Positions 33,401 through 46,620 of a DNA stretch of 64,000 nt are shown piece after piece; the first letter of the stretch is position 1, and each line of letters starts with the position of its first letter. The notes below the pieces were generated by a model, which saw nothing but the letters and a program-made list of their open reading frames with translations, searched no databases and had not been told where the DNA came from. Source of the stretch: Alitta virens (lineage: Eukaryota; Annelida; Polychaeta; Phyllodocida; Nereididae); contig OW028584.1 in NCBI GenBank assembly GCA_932294295.1, positions 9,556,407 through 9,620,406 on the forward strand, in the 5' to 3' direction. The translations under genes and the position numbers were made by a program.

Positions 33401-35519
33401 TGGCTGTGGCTGGGTGTGGCTGGCTGTGGCTGGCTGTGGCTAGCTCTGGCTAGATCTGGCTAGCTCTGGCTAGCTCTGGCTAGCTTTGGCTAAGTATGGT
33501 AAGCTATGGTAAACAATGGTAAACTATTGCTGTGGCTGGCTTCAGCTGGCTTTACCTGGCTTCAGAGCTAGCTAAATTGCTTTGGCTAGCTATCGCTAAG
33601 TATGGTAAACTATGGTAAGCTATGGTAAACTATACCTTTGGCTGGCTGTGGCTGGCTGTGGCTGGCTGTGGCTGGCTGTGGCTAGCTCTGGCTAGCTCTG
33701 GCTAGCTCTGGCTAGCTCTGGCTAGCTCTGGCTAAGTATGGTAAACTATGGTAAACTATGGTAAACTATTTTAAACTATAGCTGTGGCTGGCTTCAGCTG
33801 GCTTCAGAGCTGGCTAATTTGCTTTGGCTAGCTATGGCTAAGTATGGTAAGCTATGGTAAGCAATGGTAAACTGTAGCTCTGGCTGGCTCGGGATGACTC
33901 TGGCTAATTCTAGCCACCTGGCTAGCCAGAACAGGCTGCAGCTGGGATGACTGGCTAACTCTAGCCAACTCTGGCTTGCCAGAGCAGGCTTCAGCTAGCT
34001 TTAGAGCTGGCTTCAGAGCTGGCTAATTTGCTTTGGCTTGCTATGGCCAAGTATGGTAAGCTATGGTAAGCTATGGTAAACTATGGTAAACTATAGCTGT
34101 GGCTTCAGCTGCAGCTGGCTTCTGCTGGCTTCAGAGCTGGCTAATTTGCTTTGGCTAGCTATAGCCAAGTATGATAAACTAAGGTAAACTATAGCTAGCC
34201 ATGGCTGTGGCTGGGTGTGGCTGGCTGTGGCTGGCTGTGGCTAGCTCTGGCTAGATCTGGCTAGCTCTGGCTAGCTCTGGCTAGCTTTGGCTAAGTATGG
34301 TAAGCTATGGTAAACAATGGTAAACTATTGCTGTGGCTGGCTTCAGCTGGCTTTACCTGGCTTCAGAGCTAGCTAAATTGCTTTGGCTAGCTATCGCTAA
34401 GTATGGTAAACTATGGTAAGCTATGGTAAACAATACCTTTGGCTGGCTGTGGCTGGCTGTGGCTGGCTGTGGCTGGCTGTGGCTGGCTGTGGCTGGCTAT
34501 GGTTGTCTCTGGCTAGCTCTGGCTAAGTATGGTAAGCTATGGTAAGCTATGGTAAACTATGGCTGTGGCTGGCTGTGGATGGCTGTGGCTAGCTCTGGCT
34601 AGCTCTGGCTAGCTCTGGCTAGCTCTGGATAAGTATGTTAGGCTATGGTAAGCTATGGTAAGCTTTGGTAAACTATGGCAAACTATAGCTTTGTCTGGCT
34701 GTGTCTGGCTGTGTCTGGCTGTGTCTGGCTGTGGCTGGCTGTGGCTGGCTGTGGCTGGCTGTGGCTAGCTCTGGCTAGCTCTGGCTAGCTCTGGCTAGCT
34801 CTGGCTAAGTATGGTAAGTTATGGTAAGCTATGGTAAGCTATGGTAAACTATGGAAAACTATGGAAAACTAAGGTAAACTATAGCTGTGGCTGGCTTCAG
34901 CTGGCTTCAGAGCTGGCTAATTTGCTTTGGCTGGCCAAGGCTAAGTATAGTAAGCTATGGTAAGCTATGGTAAGGTTTGGTTAACTATAGCAAACTATAG
35001 CTGTGGCTAGCTCTGGCTAGCTCTGGCTAAGTATGGTAAGCTATGGTAAGCTATGGTAAGCTATGGCAAGCTATGGTAAACTATGGTAAACTATAGCGGT
35101 GACTGGCTTCAGCTGGTTTCAGGGCTGTCTAATATGCTTTGGCTAGCCATGGCTTAGTATGGTAAACTATGATAAGCTATGGTAAACTGTAGCTCTGGCT
35201 AGCTCTGGCTAGCTCTGGCTAAGTATGGTAAGCTATGGTAAGCTATGGCAAGCTATGGTAAGCTATGGTAAACTATGGTAAACTATGGTAAACTATGGTA
35301 AACTATAGCGGTGGCTGGCTTCAGCTGGTTTCAGGGCTGTCTAATATGCTTTGGCTAGCCATGGCTTAGTATGGTAAACTATGATAAGCTATGGTAAACT
35401 ATAGCTCTGGCTGGCTCTGGCTGGCTCTAGCTACCTGGCTGGCTCTGGCTGGCTCTGGCTGGCTCTGGCTGGCTCTGGCTGGCTCTGGCTGGCTCTGGCT
35501 GGCTCTGGCTGGCTCGGGA

Positions 35520-38500
35520 TAAGTATGGTAAGCTATGGTAAGCTATAGTAAGCTATGGTAAACAATAGCTGTGGCTGGCTCTGGCTAGCTCTGGCTAGCT
35601 TTGGCTAAGTATGGTAGGCTATGGTAAGCTATGGTAAACTATGGTAAACTATGGTAAACTATAGCTGTGGCTGGCTTCAGCTGGCTTCAGAGCTGGCTAA
35701 TTTGCTTTGGCTAGCTATGGCTAAGTATGGTAAGCTATGGTAAGCTATGGTAAACTGTAGCTCTGGCTGGCTCGGGATGACTCTGGCTAATTCTAGCCAC
35801 CTGGCTAGCCAGAACAGGCTGCAGCTGGGATGACTGGCTTACTCTAGCCAACTCTGGCTAGCCAAAGCAGGCTTCAACTAACTTTAGAGCTGGCTTCAGA
35901 GCTGGCTAATTTGCTTTGGCTTGCTATGGCTAAGTATGGTAAGCTATGGTAAGCTATGGTAAACTATGGTAAACTATAGCTGTGGCTTCAGCTGCAGCTG
36001 CCTTCTGCTGGCTTCAGAGCTGGCTAATTTGCTTTGGCTTGCTATAGCCAAGTATGGTAAACTAAGGTAAACTATAGCTAGCCATGGCTGTGGCTGGCTG
36101 TGGTTAGCTCTGGCTAGATCTGGCTAGCTCTGGCTAGCTCTGGCTAAGTATGGTAAGCTATGGTAAACTATGGTAAACTATTGCTGTGGCTGGCTTCAGC
36201 TGGCTTTAGCTCAGAGCTAGCATAATTGCTTTAGCTAGCTATGGCTAAGTATGGTAAGCTATGGTAAGCTATGGTAAACTACGTTAAAATATAGCTCTGG
36301 CTTCAGCTGCAGCTGGCTTCTGCTGGCTTCAGAGCTGGCTAATTTGGTTTGGCTAGCTATAGCCAAGTATGGTAAAATAAGGTAAACTATAGCTGTGGCT
36401 GGCTGTGGCTGGCTGTGGCTGGCTGTGGCTGGCTGTGGCTGGCTGTGGCTGGCTGTGGCTAGCTCTGGCTAGCTCTGGCTAGCTCTGGCTAGCTCTGGCT
36501 AGCTCTGGCTAAGTTTGGTAAGCTATGGTAAACTATGGCTGTGGCTGGCTGTGGCTGGCTGTGGCTGGCTGTGGCTGGCGGTGGCTAGCTCTGGCTAGCT
36601 CTGGCTAGCTCTGGCTAGCTCTGGCTAAGTATGGTAAGCTATGGTAAGCTATGGTAAGCTATGGTAAACAATGGAAAACTAAGGTAAACTGTAGCTGTGG
36701 CTGGCATCAGCTGGCTTCAGAGCTGGCTAATTTGCTTTGGCTGGCCAAGGCTAAGCATAGTAAGCTATGGTAAGCTATGGTAAGGTTTGGTTAACTAAAG
36801 CAAACTATAGCTGTGGCTAGCTCTGGCTAGCTCTGGCTAAGTATGGTAAGCTATGGTAAGCTATGGTAAACTATGGTAAACTATAGCTGTGGCTTCAGCT
36901 GCAGCTGCCTTCTGCTGGCTTCAGAGCTGGCTAATTTGCTTTGGCTAGCTATAGCCAAGTATGGTAAACTAAGGTAAACTATAGCTAGCCATGGCTGTGG
37001 CTGGCTGTGGCTGGCTGTGGCTGGCTGTGGCTAGCTCTGGCTAGATCTGGCTAGCTCTGGCTAGCTCTGGCTAGCTCTGGCTAAGTATGGTAAGCTATGA
37101 TAAGCTAAGGTAAACTATGGTAAACTATAGCTATGGCTGGCTTCAGCTGGCTTGAGAGCTCGCTAATTTGCTTTGGCTAGCTTTGGCTAAGTATGGTTAG
37201 CTATGGTAAGCTATGGTAAACTGTAGCTCTGGCTGGCTCAGGATGACTCTGGCTAATTCTGGCCACCTGGCTAGCCAGAACAGGCTGCAGCTGGGATGAC
37301 TGGCTGACTCTAGCCAACTCTGGCTAGCCAGAGCAGGCTTCAGCTAGCTTTAGAGCTGACTTCAGAGCCGGCTAATTTGCTTTGGCTTGCTATGGCTAAG
37401 TATGGTAAGCTATGGTAAGCTATGGTAAACTATAGCTGTGGCTTCAGCTGCAGCTGGCTTCTGCTGGCTTCAGAGCTGTGGCTGGCTTCAGCTGGCTTTA
37501 GCTGGCTTCAGAGCTAGCTAAATTGCTTTGGCTAGCTATGGCAAAGTATGGTAAGCTGTCGTAAGCTATGGTAAACTATACCTTTGGCTGGCTGTGGCTT
37601 GCTGTGGCTCGCTGTGACTGGCTATGGCTGTCTCTGGCTAGCTCTGGCTAAGTATGGTAAGCTATGGTAAACTATGGCTGTGGCTGGCTGTGGATGGCTG
37701 TGGCTAGCTCTGGATAGCTCTGGATAAGTATGTTAAGTTATGGTAAGCTATGGTAAGCTTTGGTAGGCAATGGCAAACTATTGCTGTGGCTGGCTGTTGC
37801 TGGCGGTGGCTGGCTGTGGTTGGCTGTGGCAAGCTGTGGCTATCTGTGGCTAGCTCTGGCTAGCTCTGGCTAAGTATGGTAAGCTATGGTAAACTATGGC
37901 TGTGGCTGGCTGTGGCTGGCTGTGGCTAGCTCTAGCTAGCTCTGGCTAGCTCTGGTAAACTATGGTTTTACTATGGTAAACTATGGTAAACTATTTTAAA
38001 CTATAGATGTGGCTGGCTTCAGCTGGCTTCAGAGCGGGCTAATTTGCTTTGGCTAGCTATGGCTAAGTATGGTAAGCTATGGTAAGCTATGGTAAACTGT
38101 AGCTCTGGCTGGCTCGGGATGACTCTGGCTAATTCTAGCCACCTGGCTAGCCAGAACAGGCTGCAGCTGGGATGACTGGCTAACTCTAGCCAACTCTGGC
38201 TAGCCAGAGCAGGCTTCAGCTAGCTTTAGAGCTGGCTTCAAAGCTGGCTAATTTGCTTTGGCTTGCTATGGCCAAGTATGGTAAGCTATGGTAAGCTCTG
38301 GTAAACTATGGTAAACTATTGCTGTGGCTCGCTTCAGCTGGCTTTAGCTGGCTTCAGAGCTAGTTAAATTGCTTTGGCTAGCTATGGCTAAGTATGGTAA
38401 GCTATGGTAAGCTATGGTAAGCTTTGGTAAACTATGGCAAACTATAGCTGTGTCTGGCTGTGTCTGGCTGTGTCTGGCTGTGTCTGGCTGTGTCTGGCTG

Positions 38501-40140
38501 TGTCTGGCTGTGTCTGGCTGTGTCTGGCTGTGGCAAGCTCTGGCTAGCTCTGGCTAGCTCTGGCTAGCTCTGGCTAGCTCTGGCTAGCTCTGGCTAGCTC
38601 TGGCTAAGTTTGGTAAGCTATGGTAAACTATGGCTGTGGCTGGCTGTGGCTGGCTGTGGCTGGCTGTGGCTGGCTGTGGCTGACTGTGGCTGGCGGTGGC
38701 TAGCTCTGGCTAGCTCTGGCTAGCTCTGGCTAGCTCTGGCTAGCTCTGGCTAAGTATGGTAAGCTATGGTAAGCTATGGTAAGCTATGGCAAGCTATGGT
38801 AAACTATGGTAAACTATGGTAAACTATAGCGGTGGCTGGCTTCAGCTGGTTTCAGGGCTGTCTAATATGCTTTGGTTAGCCATGGCTTAGTATGGTAAAC
38901 TATGATAAGCTATGGTAAACTGTAGCTCTGGCTAGCTCTGGCTAGCTCTGGCTAAGTATGGTAAGCTATGGTAAGCTATGGCAAGCTATGGTAAGCTATG
39001 GTAAACTTTGGTAAACTATGGTAAACTATGGTAAACTATAGCGGTGGCTGGCTTCAGCTGGTTTCAGGGCTGTCTAATATGCTTTGGCTAGCCATGGCTT
39101 AGTATGGTAAACTATGATAAGCTATGGTAAACTATAGCTCTGGCTGGCTCTGGCTGGCTCTAGCTACCTGGCTGGCTCTGGCTGGCTCTGGCTGGCTCTG
39201 GCTGGCTCTGGCTGGCTCTGGCTGGCTCTGGCTGGCTCTGGCTGGCTCTGGCTGGCTCGGGATAAGTATGGTAAGCTATGGTAAGCTATAGTAAGCTATG
39301 GTAAACAATAGCTGTGGCTGGCTCTGGCTAGCTCTGGCTAGCTTTGGCTAAGTATGGTAGGCTATGGTAAGCTATGGTAAACTATGGTAAACTATGGTAA
39401 ACTATAGCTGTGGCTGGCTTCAGCTGGCTTCAGAGCTGGCTAATTTGCTTTGGCTAGGTATGGCTAAGTATGGTAAGCTATGGTAAGCTATGGTAAACTG
39501 TAGCTCTGGCTGGCTCGGGATGACTCTGGCTAATTCTAGCCACCTGGCTAGCCAGAACAGGCTGCAGCTGGGATGACTGGCTTACTCTAGCCAACTCTGG
39601 CTAGCCAAAGCAGGCTTCAACTAACTTTAGAGCTGGCTTCAGAGCTGGCTAATTTGCTTTGGCTTGCTATGGCTAAGTATGGTAAGCTATGGTAAGCTAT
39701 GGTAAACTATGGTAAACTATAGCTGTGGCTTCAGCTGCAGCTGCCTTCTGCTGGCTTCAGAGCTGGCTAATTTGCTTTGGCTAGCTATAGCCAAGTATGG
39801 TAAACTAAGGTAAACTATAGCTAGCCATGGCTGTGGCTGGCTGTGGTTAGCTCTGGCTAGATCTGGCTAGCTCTGGCTAGCTCTGGCTAAGTATGGTAAG
39901 CTATGGTAAACTATGGTAAACTATTGCTGTGGCTGGCTTCAGCTGGCTTTAGCTCAGAGCTAGCATAATTGCTTTAGCTAGCTATGGCTAAGTATGGTAA
40001 GCTATGGTAAGCTATGGTAAACTACGTTAAAATATAGCTCTGGCTTCAGCTGCAGCTGGCTTCTGCTGGCTTCAGAGCTGGCTAATTTGGTTTGGCTAGC
40101 TATAGCCAAGTATGGTAAAATAAGGTAAACTATAGCTGTG
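35520..40140 (+). repeat. Duplicated block at a 3,743-bp offset
   Basis: AGCTATAGTA lies at 35541 and 39284, and GCTTCAACTAAC at 35871 and 39614, both 3,743 bp apart. The intervening module order also matches, including the shortened module TTTAGCTCAGAGCTAGC near 36.21 and 39.95 kb. Confidence 0.82.
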
Positions 40141-43100
40141 GCTGGCTGTGGCTGGCTGTGGCTGGCTGTTGCTGGCTGTGGCTGGCTGTGGCTGGCTGTG
40201 GCTAGCTCTGGCTAGCTCTGGCTAGCTCTGGCTAAGTATGGTAAGCTATGGTAAGCTAAGGTAAACTATGGTAAACTATAGCTGTGGCTGGCTTCAGCTG
40301 GCTTGAGAGCTGGCTAATTTGCTTTGGCTAGCTTTGGCTAAGTATGGTTAGCTATGGTAAGCTATGGTAAACTGTAGCTCTGGCTGGCTCAGGATGACTC
40401 TGGCTAATTCGAGCCACCTGGCTAGCCAGAACAGGCTGCAGCTGGGATGACTGGCTGACTCTAGCCAACTCTGGCTAGCCAGAGCAGGCTTCAGCTAGCT
40501 TTAGAGCTGGCTTCAGAGCCGGCTAATTTGCTTTGGCTTGCTATGGCTAAGTATGGTAAGCTATGGTAAGCTATGGTAAACTATAGCTGTGGCTTCAGCT
40601 GCAGCTGGCTTCTGCTGACATCAGAGCTGGCTAATTTGCTTTGGCTAGCTATAGCCAAGTATGGTAAACTAAGGTAAACTATAGCTAGCCATGGCTGTGG
40701 CTAGATGTGGCTGGCTGTGGTTAGCTCCGGCTAGATCCGGCTAGCTCTGGCTAGTTCTGGCTAAGTATGGTAAGCTATGGTAAACTATTGCTGTGGCTCA
40801 CTTCAGCTGGCTTTAGCTGGCTTCAGAGCTAGTTAAATTGCTTTGGCTAGCTATGGCTAAGTATGGTAAGCTATGGTAAGCTATGGTAAACTGTAGCTCT
40901 GGCTGGCTCTGGCTGGCTCTGGCTGGCTCTGGCTGGCTCTGGCTGGCTCGGGATGACTCTGGCTAACTCTAGCCAACTCTAGCTAGCCAGAGCAGTCTGC
41001 AGCTGGGATGATTGGCTAAGTCTAGCCAACTCATGCTAACCAGAGCAGGCTGCAGCTGGCTTCAGATATATCTGACTTCAGCTGGCTTCAGCTGGCTTCA
41101 GAGCTGGCTAATTTGCTTTGGCTAGGTATGGCCAAGTATGGTAAACTATGGTAAAGTGTAGCTAGCCATGGCTGTGGCTCGCTGTGGCTGGCTCTGGCTA
41201 GCCCTGGCTGTGGCTGGCTGTGGCTGGCTGTGGTTAGCTCTGGCTAGATCTGGCTAGCTCTGGCAAGCTCTGGCTAAGTATGGTAAGCTATGGTAAACTA
41301 TAGCTGTGGCTTCAGCTGCAGCTGGCTTCTGCTGGCTTCAGAGCTGTGGCTGGCTTCAGCTGGCTTTAGCTGGCTTCAGAGCTAGCTAAATTGCTTTGGC
41401 TAGCTATGGCTAAGTATGATAAGCTGTGGTAAGCTATGGTAAACTATACCTTTGGCTGGCTGTGGCTGGCTGTGGCTCGCTGTGACTGGCTATGGCTGTC
41501 TCTGGCTAGCTCTGGCTAAGTATGGTAAGCTATGGTAAACTATGGCGCTGGCTGGCTGTGGCTGGCGGTGGCTGGCTGTGGCTGGCTGTGGCTGGCTGTG
41601 GCAAGCTGTGGCTATCTGTGGCTAGCTCTGGCTAGCTCTGGCTAAGTATGGTAAGCTATGGTAAACTATGGCTGTGGCTGGCTGTGGCTAGCTCTAGCTA
41701 GCTCTGGCTAGCTCTGGCTAGCTCTGGCTAGCTCTGGCTAGCTCTGGCTAGCTCTGGCTAGCTCTGGCTAAGTATGGTAAACTATGGTAAACTATGGTAA
41801 ACTATTTTAAACTATAGCTGTGGCTGGCTTCAGCTGGCTTCAGAGCTGGCTAATTTGCTTTGGCTAGCTATGGCTAAGTATGGTAAGCTATGGTAAGCTA
41901 TGGTAAACTGTGGCACTGGCTGGCTCGGGATGACTCTGGTTAATTCTAGCCACCTGGCTAGCCAGAACAGGCTGCAGCTGGGATGATTGGCTAAGTCTAG
42001 CCAACTCTGGCTAGCCAGAGCAGGCTGCAGCTGGCTTCAGATATATCTGGCTTCAGCTGCCTTCAGCTGGCTTCAGAGCTGGCTAATTTGCTTTGGCTAG
42101 CTCTGGCCAAGTATGGTAAGCTATGGTAAGCTATGGTAAACTATGGCTGTGGCTGGCTGTGGATGGCTGTGGCTAGCTCTGGCTAGCTCTGGCTAGCTCT
42201 GGCTAGCTCTGGCTAGCTCTGGCTAGCTCTGGCTAGCTCTGGATAAGTATGTTAAGCTATGGTAAGCTATGGTAAGCTTTGGTAAACTATGGCAAACTAT
42301 AGCTGTGTCTGGCTGTGTCTGGCTGTGTCTGGCTGTGTCTGGCTGTGTCTGGCTGTGTCTGGCTGTGTCTGGCTGTGTCTGGCTGTGTCTGGCTGTGGCT
42401 GGCTGTGGCAAGCTGTGGCTACCTCTGGCTAGCTCTGGCTAGCTCTGGCTAGCTCTGGCTAAGTTTGGTAAGCTATGGTAAACTATGGCTGTGGCTGGCT
42501 GTGGCTGGCTGTGGCTGGCTGTGGCTGGCTGTGGCTGGCGGTGGCTAGCTCTGGCTAGCTCTGGCTAGCTCTGGCTAGCTCTGGCTAGCTCTGGCTAAGT
42601 ATGGTAAGCTATGGTAAGCTATGGTAAGCTATGGTAAACTGTAGCTCTGGCTGGCTCAGGATGACTCTGGCTAATTCTGGCCACCTGGCTAGCCAGAACA
42701 GGCTGCAGCTGGGATGACTGGCTGACTCTAGCCAACTCTGGCTAGCCAGAGCAGGCTTCAGCTAGCTTTAGAGCTGACTTCAGAGCCGGCTAATTTGCTT
42801 TGGCTTGTTATGGCTAAGTATGGTAAGCTATGGTAAGCTATGGTAAACTATAGCTGTGGCTTCAGCTGCAGCTGGCTTCTGCTGGCTTCAGAGCTGTGGC
42901 TGGCTTCAGCTGGCTTTAGCTGGCTTCAGAGCTAGCTAAATTGCTTTGGCTAGCTATGGCAAAGTATGGTAAGCTGTCGTAAGCTATGGTAAACTATACC
43001 TTTGGCTGGCTGTGGCTTGCTGTGGCTCGCTGTGACTGGCTATGGCTGTCTCTGGCTAGCTCTGGCTAAGTATGGTAAGCTATGGTAAACTATGGCTGTG

Positions 43101-43860
43101 GCTGGCTGTGGATGGCTGTGGCTAGCTCTGGATAGCTCTGGATAAGTATGTTAAGTTATGGTAAGCTATGGTAAGCTTTGGTAGGCAATGGCAAACTATT
43201 GCTGTGGCTGGCTGTTGCTGGCGGTGGCTGGCTGTGGTTGGCTGTGGCAAGCTGTGGCTATCTGTGGCTAGCTCTGGCTAGCTCTGGCTAAGTATGGTAA
43301 GCTATTGTAAACTATGGCTGTGGCTGGCTGTGGCTGGCTGTGGCTAGCTCTAGCTAGCTCTGGCTAGCTCTGGTAAACTATGGTTTTACTATGGTAAACT
43401 ATGGTAAACTATTTTAAACTATAGCTGTGGCTGGCTTCAGCTGGCTTCAGAGCGGGCTAATTTGCTTTGGCTAGCTATGGCTAAGCATGGTAAGCTATGG
43501 TAAGCTATGGTAAACTGTAGCTCTGGCTGGCTCGGGATGACTCTGGCTAATTCTAGCCACCTGGCTAGCCAGAACAGGCTGCAGCTGGGATGACTGGCTA
43601 ACTCTAGCCAACTCTGGCTAGCCAGAGCAGGCTTCAGCTAGCTTTAGAGCTGGCTTCAGAGCTGGCTAATTTGCTTTGGCTTGCTATGGCCAAGTATGGT
43701 AAGCTATGGTAAGCTCTGGTAAACTATGGTAAACTATTGCTGTGGCTCGCTTCAGCTGGCTTTAGCTGGCTTCAGAGCTAGTTAAATTGCTTTGGCTAGC
43801 TATGGCTAAGTATGGTAAGCTATGGTAAGCTATGGTAAGCTTTGGTAAACTATGGCAAAC
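37200..43860 (+). repeat. Duplicated block at a 5,418-bp offset (37.20-38.44 and 42.62-43.86 kb)
   Basis: Three rare markers keep the same spacing: GGCCACCTGG variant at 37261/42679, TATGGTTTTA at 37961/43379 and AAGCTCTGGT at 38293/43711, each 5,418 bp apart. The offset ends where the CTGTGTCTGG run differs in copy number. Confidence 0.88.
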
Positions 43861-44449
43861 TATAGCTGTGTCTGGCTGTGTCTGGCTGTGTCTGGCTGTG
43901 TCTGGCTGTGTCTGGCTGTGTCTGGCTGTGTCTGGCTGTGGCAAGCTGTGGCTAGCTCTGGCTAGCTCTGGCTAGCTCTGGCTAGCTCTGGCTAGCTCTG
44001 GCTAGCTCTGGCTAAGTTTGGTAAGCTATGGTAAACTATGGCTGTGGCTGGCTGTGGCTGGCTGTGGCTGGCTGTGGCTGGCTGTGGCTGGCGGTGGCTA
44101 GCTCTGGCTAGCTCTGGCTAGCTCTGGCTAGCTCTGGCTAAGTATGGTAAGCTATGGTAAGCTATGGTAAGCTATGGCAAGCTATGGTAAACTATGGTAA
44201 ACTATGGTAAACTATAGCGGTGGCTGGCTTCAGCTGGTTTCAGGGCTGTCTAATATGCTTTGGCTAGCCATGGCTTAGTATGGTAAACTATGATAAGCTA
44301 TGGTAAACTGTAGCTCTGGCTAGCTCTGGCTAGCTCTGGCTAAGTATGGTAAGCTATGGTAAGTTATGGCAAGCTATGGTAAGCTATGGTAAACTATAGC
44401 TCTGGCTGGCTCTGGCTGGCTCTAGCTACCTGGCTGGCTCTGGCTGGCT

Positions 44450-46620
44450 CTGGCTGGCTCTGGCTGGCTCTGGCTGGCTCTGGCTGGCTCTGGCTGGCTC
44501 TGGCTGGCTCTGGCTGGCTCGGGATAAGTATGGTAAGCTATGGTAAGCTATAGTAAGCTATGGTAAACAATAGCTGTGGCTGGCTCTGGCTGGCTCTGGC
44601 TAGCTTTGGCTAAGTATGGTAGGCTATGGTAAGCTATGGTAAACTATGGTAAACTATGGTAAACTATAGCTGTGGCTGGCTTCAGCTGGCTTCAGAGCTG
44701 GCTAATTTGCTTTGGCTAGGTATGGCTAAGTATGGTAAGCTATGGTAAGCTATGGTAAACTGTAGCTCTGGCTGGCTCGGGATGACTCTGGCTAATTCTA
44801 GCCACCTGGCTAGCCAGAACAGGCTGCAGCTGGGATGACTGGCTTACTCTAGCCAACTCTGGCTAGCCAAAGCAGGCTTCAACTAACTTTAGAGCTGGCT
44901 TCAGAGCTGGCTAATTTGCTTTGGCTTGCTATGGCTAAGTATGGTAAGCTATGGTAAGCTATGGTAAACTATGGTAAACTATAGCTGTGGCTTCAGCTGC
45001 AGCTGCCTTCTGCTGGCTTCAGAGCTGGCTAATTTGCTTTGGCTAGCTATAGCCAAGTATGGTAAACTAAGGTAAACTATAGCTAGCCATGGCTGTGGCT
45101 GGCTGTGGTTAGCTCTGGCTAGATCTGGCTAGCTCTGGCTAGCTCTGGCTAAGTATGGTAAGCTATGGTAAACTATGGTAAACCATTGCTGTGGCTGGCT
45201 TCAGCTGGCTTTAGCTCAGAGCTAGCATAATTGCTTTAGCTAGCTATTTCTAAGTATGGTAAGCTATGGTAAGCTATGGTAAACTACGTTAAAATATAGC
45301 TCTGGCTTCAGCTGCAGCTGGCTTCTGCTGGCTTCAGAGCTGGCTAATTTGGTTTGGCTAGCTATAGCCAAGTATGGTAAAATAAGGTAAACTATAGCTG
45401 TGGCTGGCTGTGGCTGGCTGTGGCTGGCTGTGGCTGGCTGTGGCTGGCTGTGGCTGGCTGTGGCTGGCTGTGGCTAGCTCTGGCTAGCTCTGGCTAGCTC
45501 TGGCTAGCTCTGGCTAAGTATGGTAAGCTATGGTAAGCTAAGGTAAACTATGGTAAACTATGGTAAACTATAGCTGTGGCTGGCTTCAGCTGGCTTGAGA
45601 GCTGTCTAATATGCTTTGGCTAGCCATGGCTTAGTATGGTAAACTATGATAAGCTATGGTAAACTATAGCTCTGGCTGGCTCTGGCTGGCTCTGGCTGGC
45701 TCTAGCTACCTGGCTGGCTCTGGCTGGCTCTGGCTGGCACTGGCTGGCTCTGGCTGGCTCTGGCTGGCTCTGGCTGGCTCTGGCTGGCTCTGGCTGGCTC
45801 TGGCTGGCTCGGGATAAGTATGGTAAGCTATGGTAAGCTATAGTAAGCTATGGTAAACAATAGCTGTGGCTGGCTCTGGCTAGCTCTGGCTAGCTTTGGC
45901 TAAGTATGGTAGGCTATGGTAAGCTATGGTAAACTATGGTAAACTATGGTAAACTATAGCTGTGGCTGGCTTCAGCTGGCTTCAGAGCTGGCTAATTTGC
46001 TTTGGCTAGGTATGGCTAAGTATGGTAAGCTATGGTAAGCTATGGTAAACTGTAGCTCTGGCTGGCTCGGGATGACTCTGGCTAATTCTAGCCACCTGGC
46101 TAGCCAGAACAGGCTGCAGCTGGGATGACTGGCTTACTCTAGCCAACTCTGGCTAGCCAAAGCAGGCTTCAACTAACTTTAGAGCTGGCTTCAGAGCTGG
46201 CTAATTTGCTTTGGCTTGCTATGGCTAAGTATGGTAAGCTATGGTAAGCTATGGTAAACTATGGTAAACTATAGCTGTGGCTTCAGCTGCAGCTGCCTTC
46301 TGCTGGCTTCAGAGCTGGCTAATTTGCTTTGGCTAGCTATAGCCAAGTATGGTAAACTAAGGTAAACTATAGCTAGCCATGGCTGTGGCTGGCTGTGGTT
46401 AGCTCTGGCTAGATCTGGCTAGCTCTGGCTAGCTCTGGCTAAGTATGGTAAGCTATGGTAAACTATGGTAAACTATTGCTGTGGCTGGCTTCAGCTGGCT
46501 TTAGCTCAGAGCTAGCATAATTGCTTTAGCTAGCTATGGCTAAGTATGGTAAGCTATGGTAAGCTATGGTAAACTACGTTAAAATATAGCTCTGGCTTCA
46601 GCTGCAGCTGGCTTCTGCTG
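44450..46620 (+). repeat. Block Y: two ~1.29-kb units, copied at 53.45-55.6 kb
   Basis: Internal period 1,290 bp (GGGATAAGTA at 44521 and 45811; GCTTCAAC at 44876 and 46166). The same block recurs 9,001 bp downstream (44521/53522, 44876/53877, 45601/54602), including the unusual fusion GGCTTGAGAGCTGTCTAATATG. In the second half the offset is 8,971, three decamers fewer, lost from the CTCTGGCTGG run. The copy at 53.5 kb accordingly has a 1,260-bp internal period. Confidence 0.88.
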
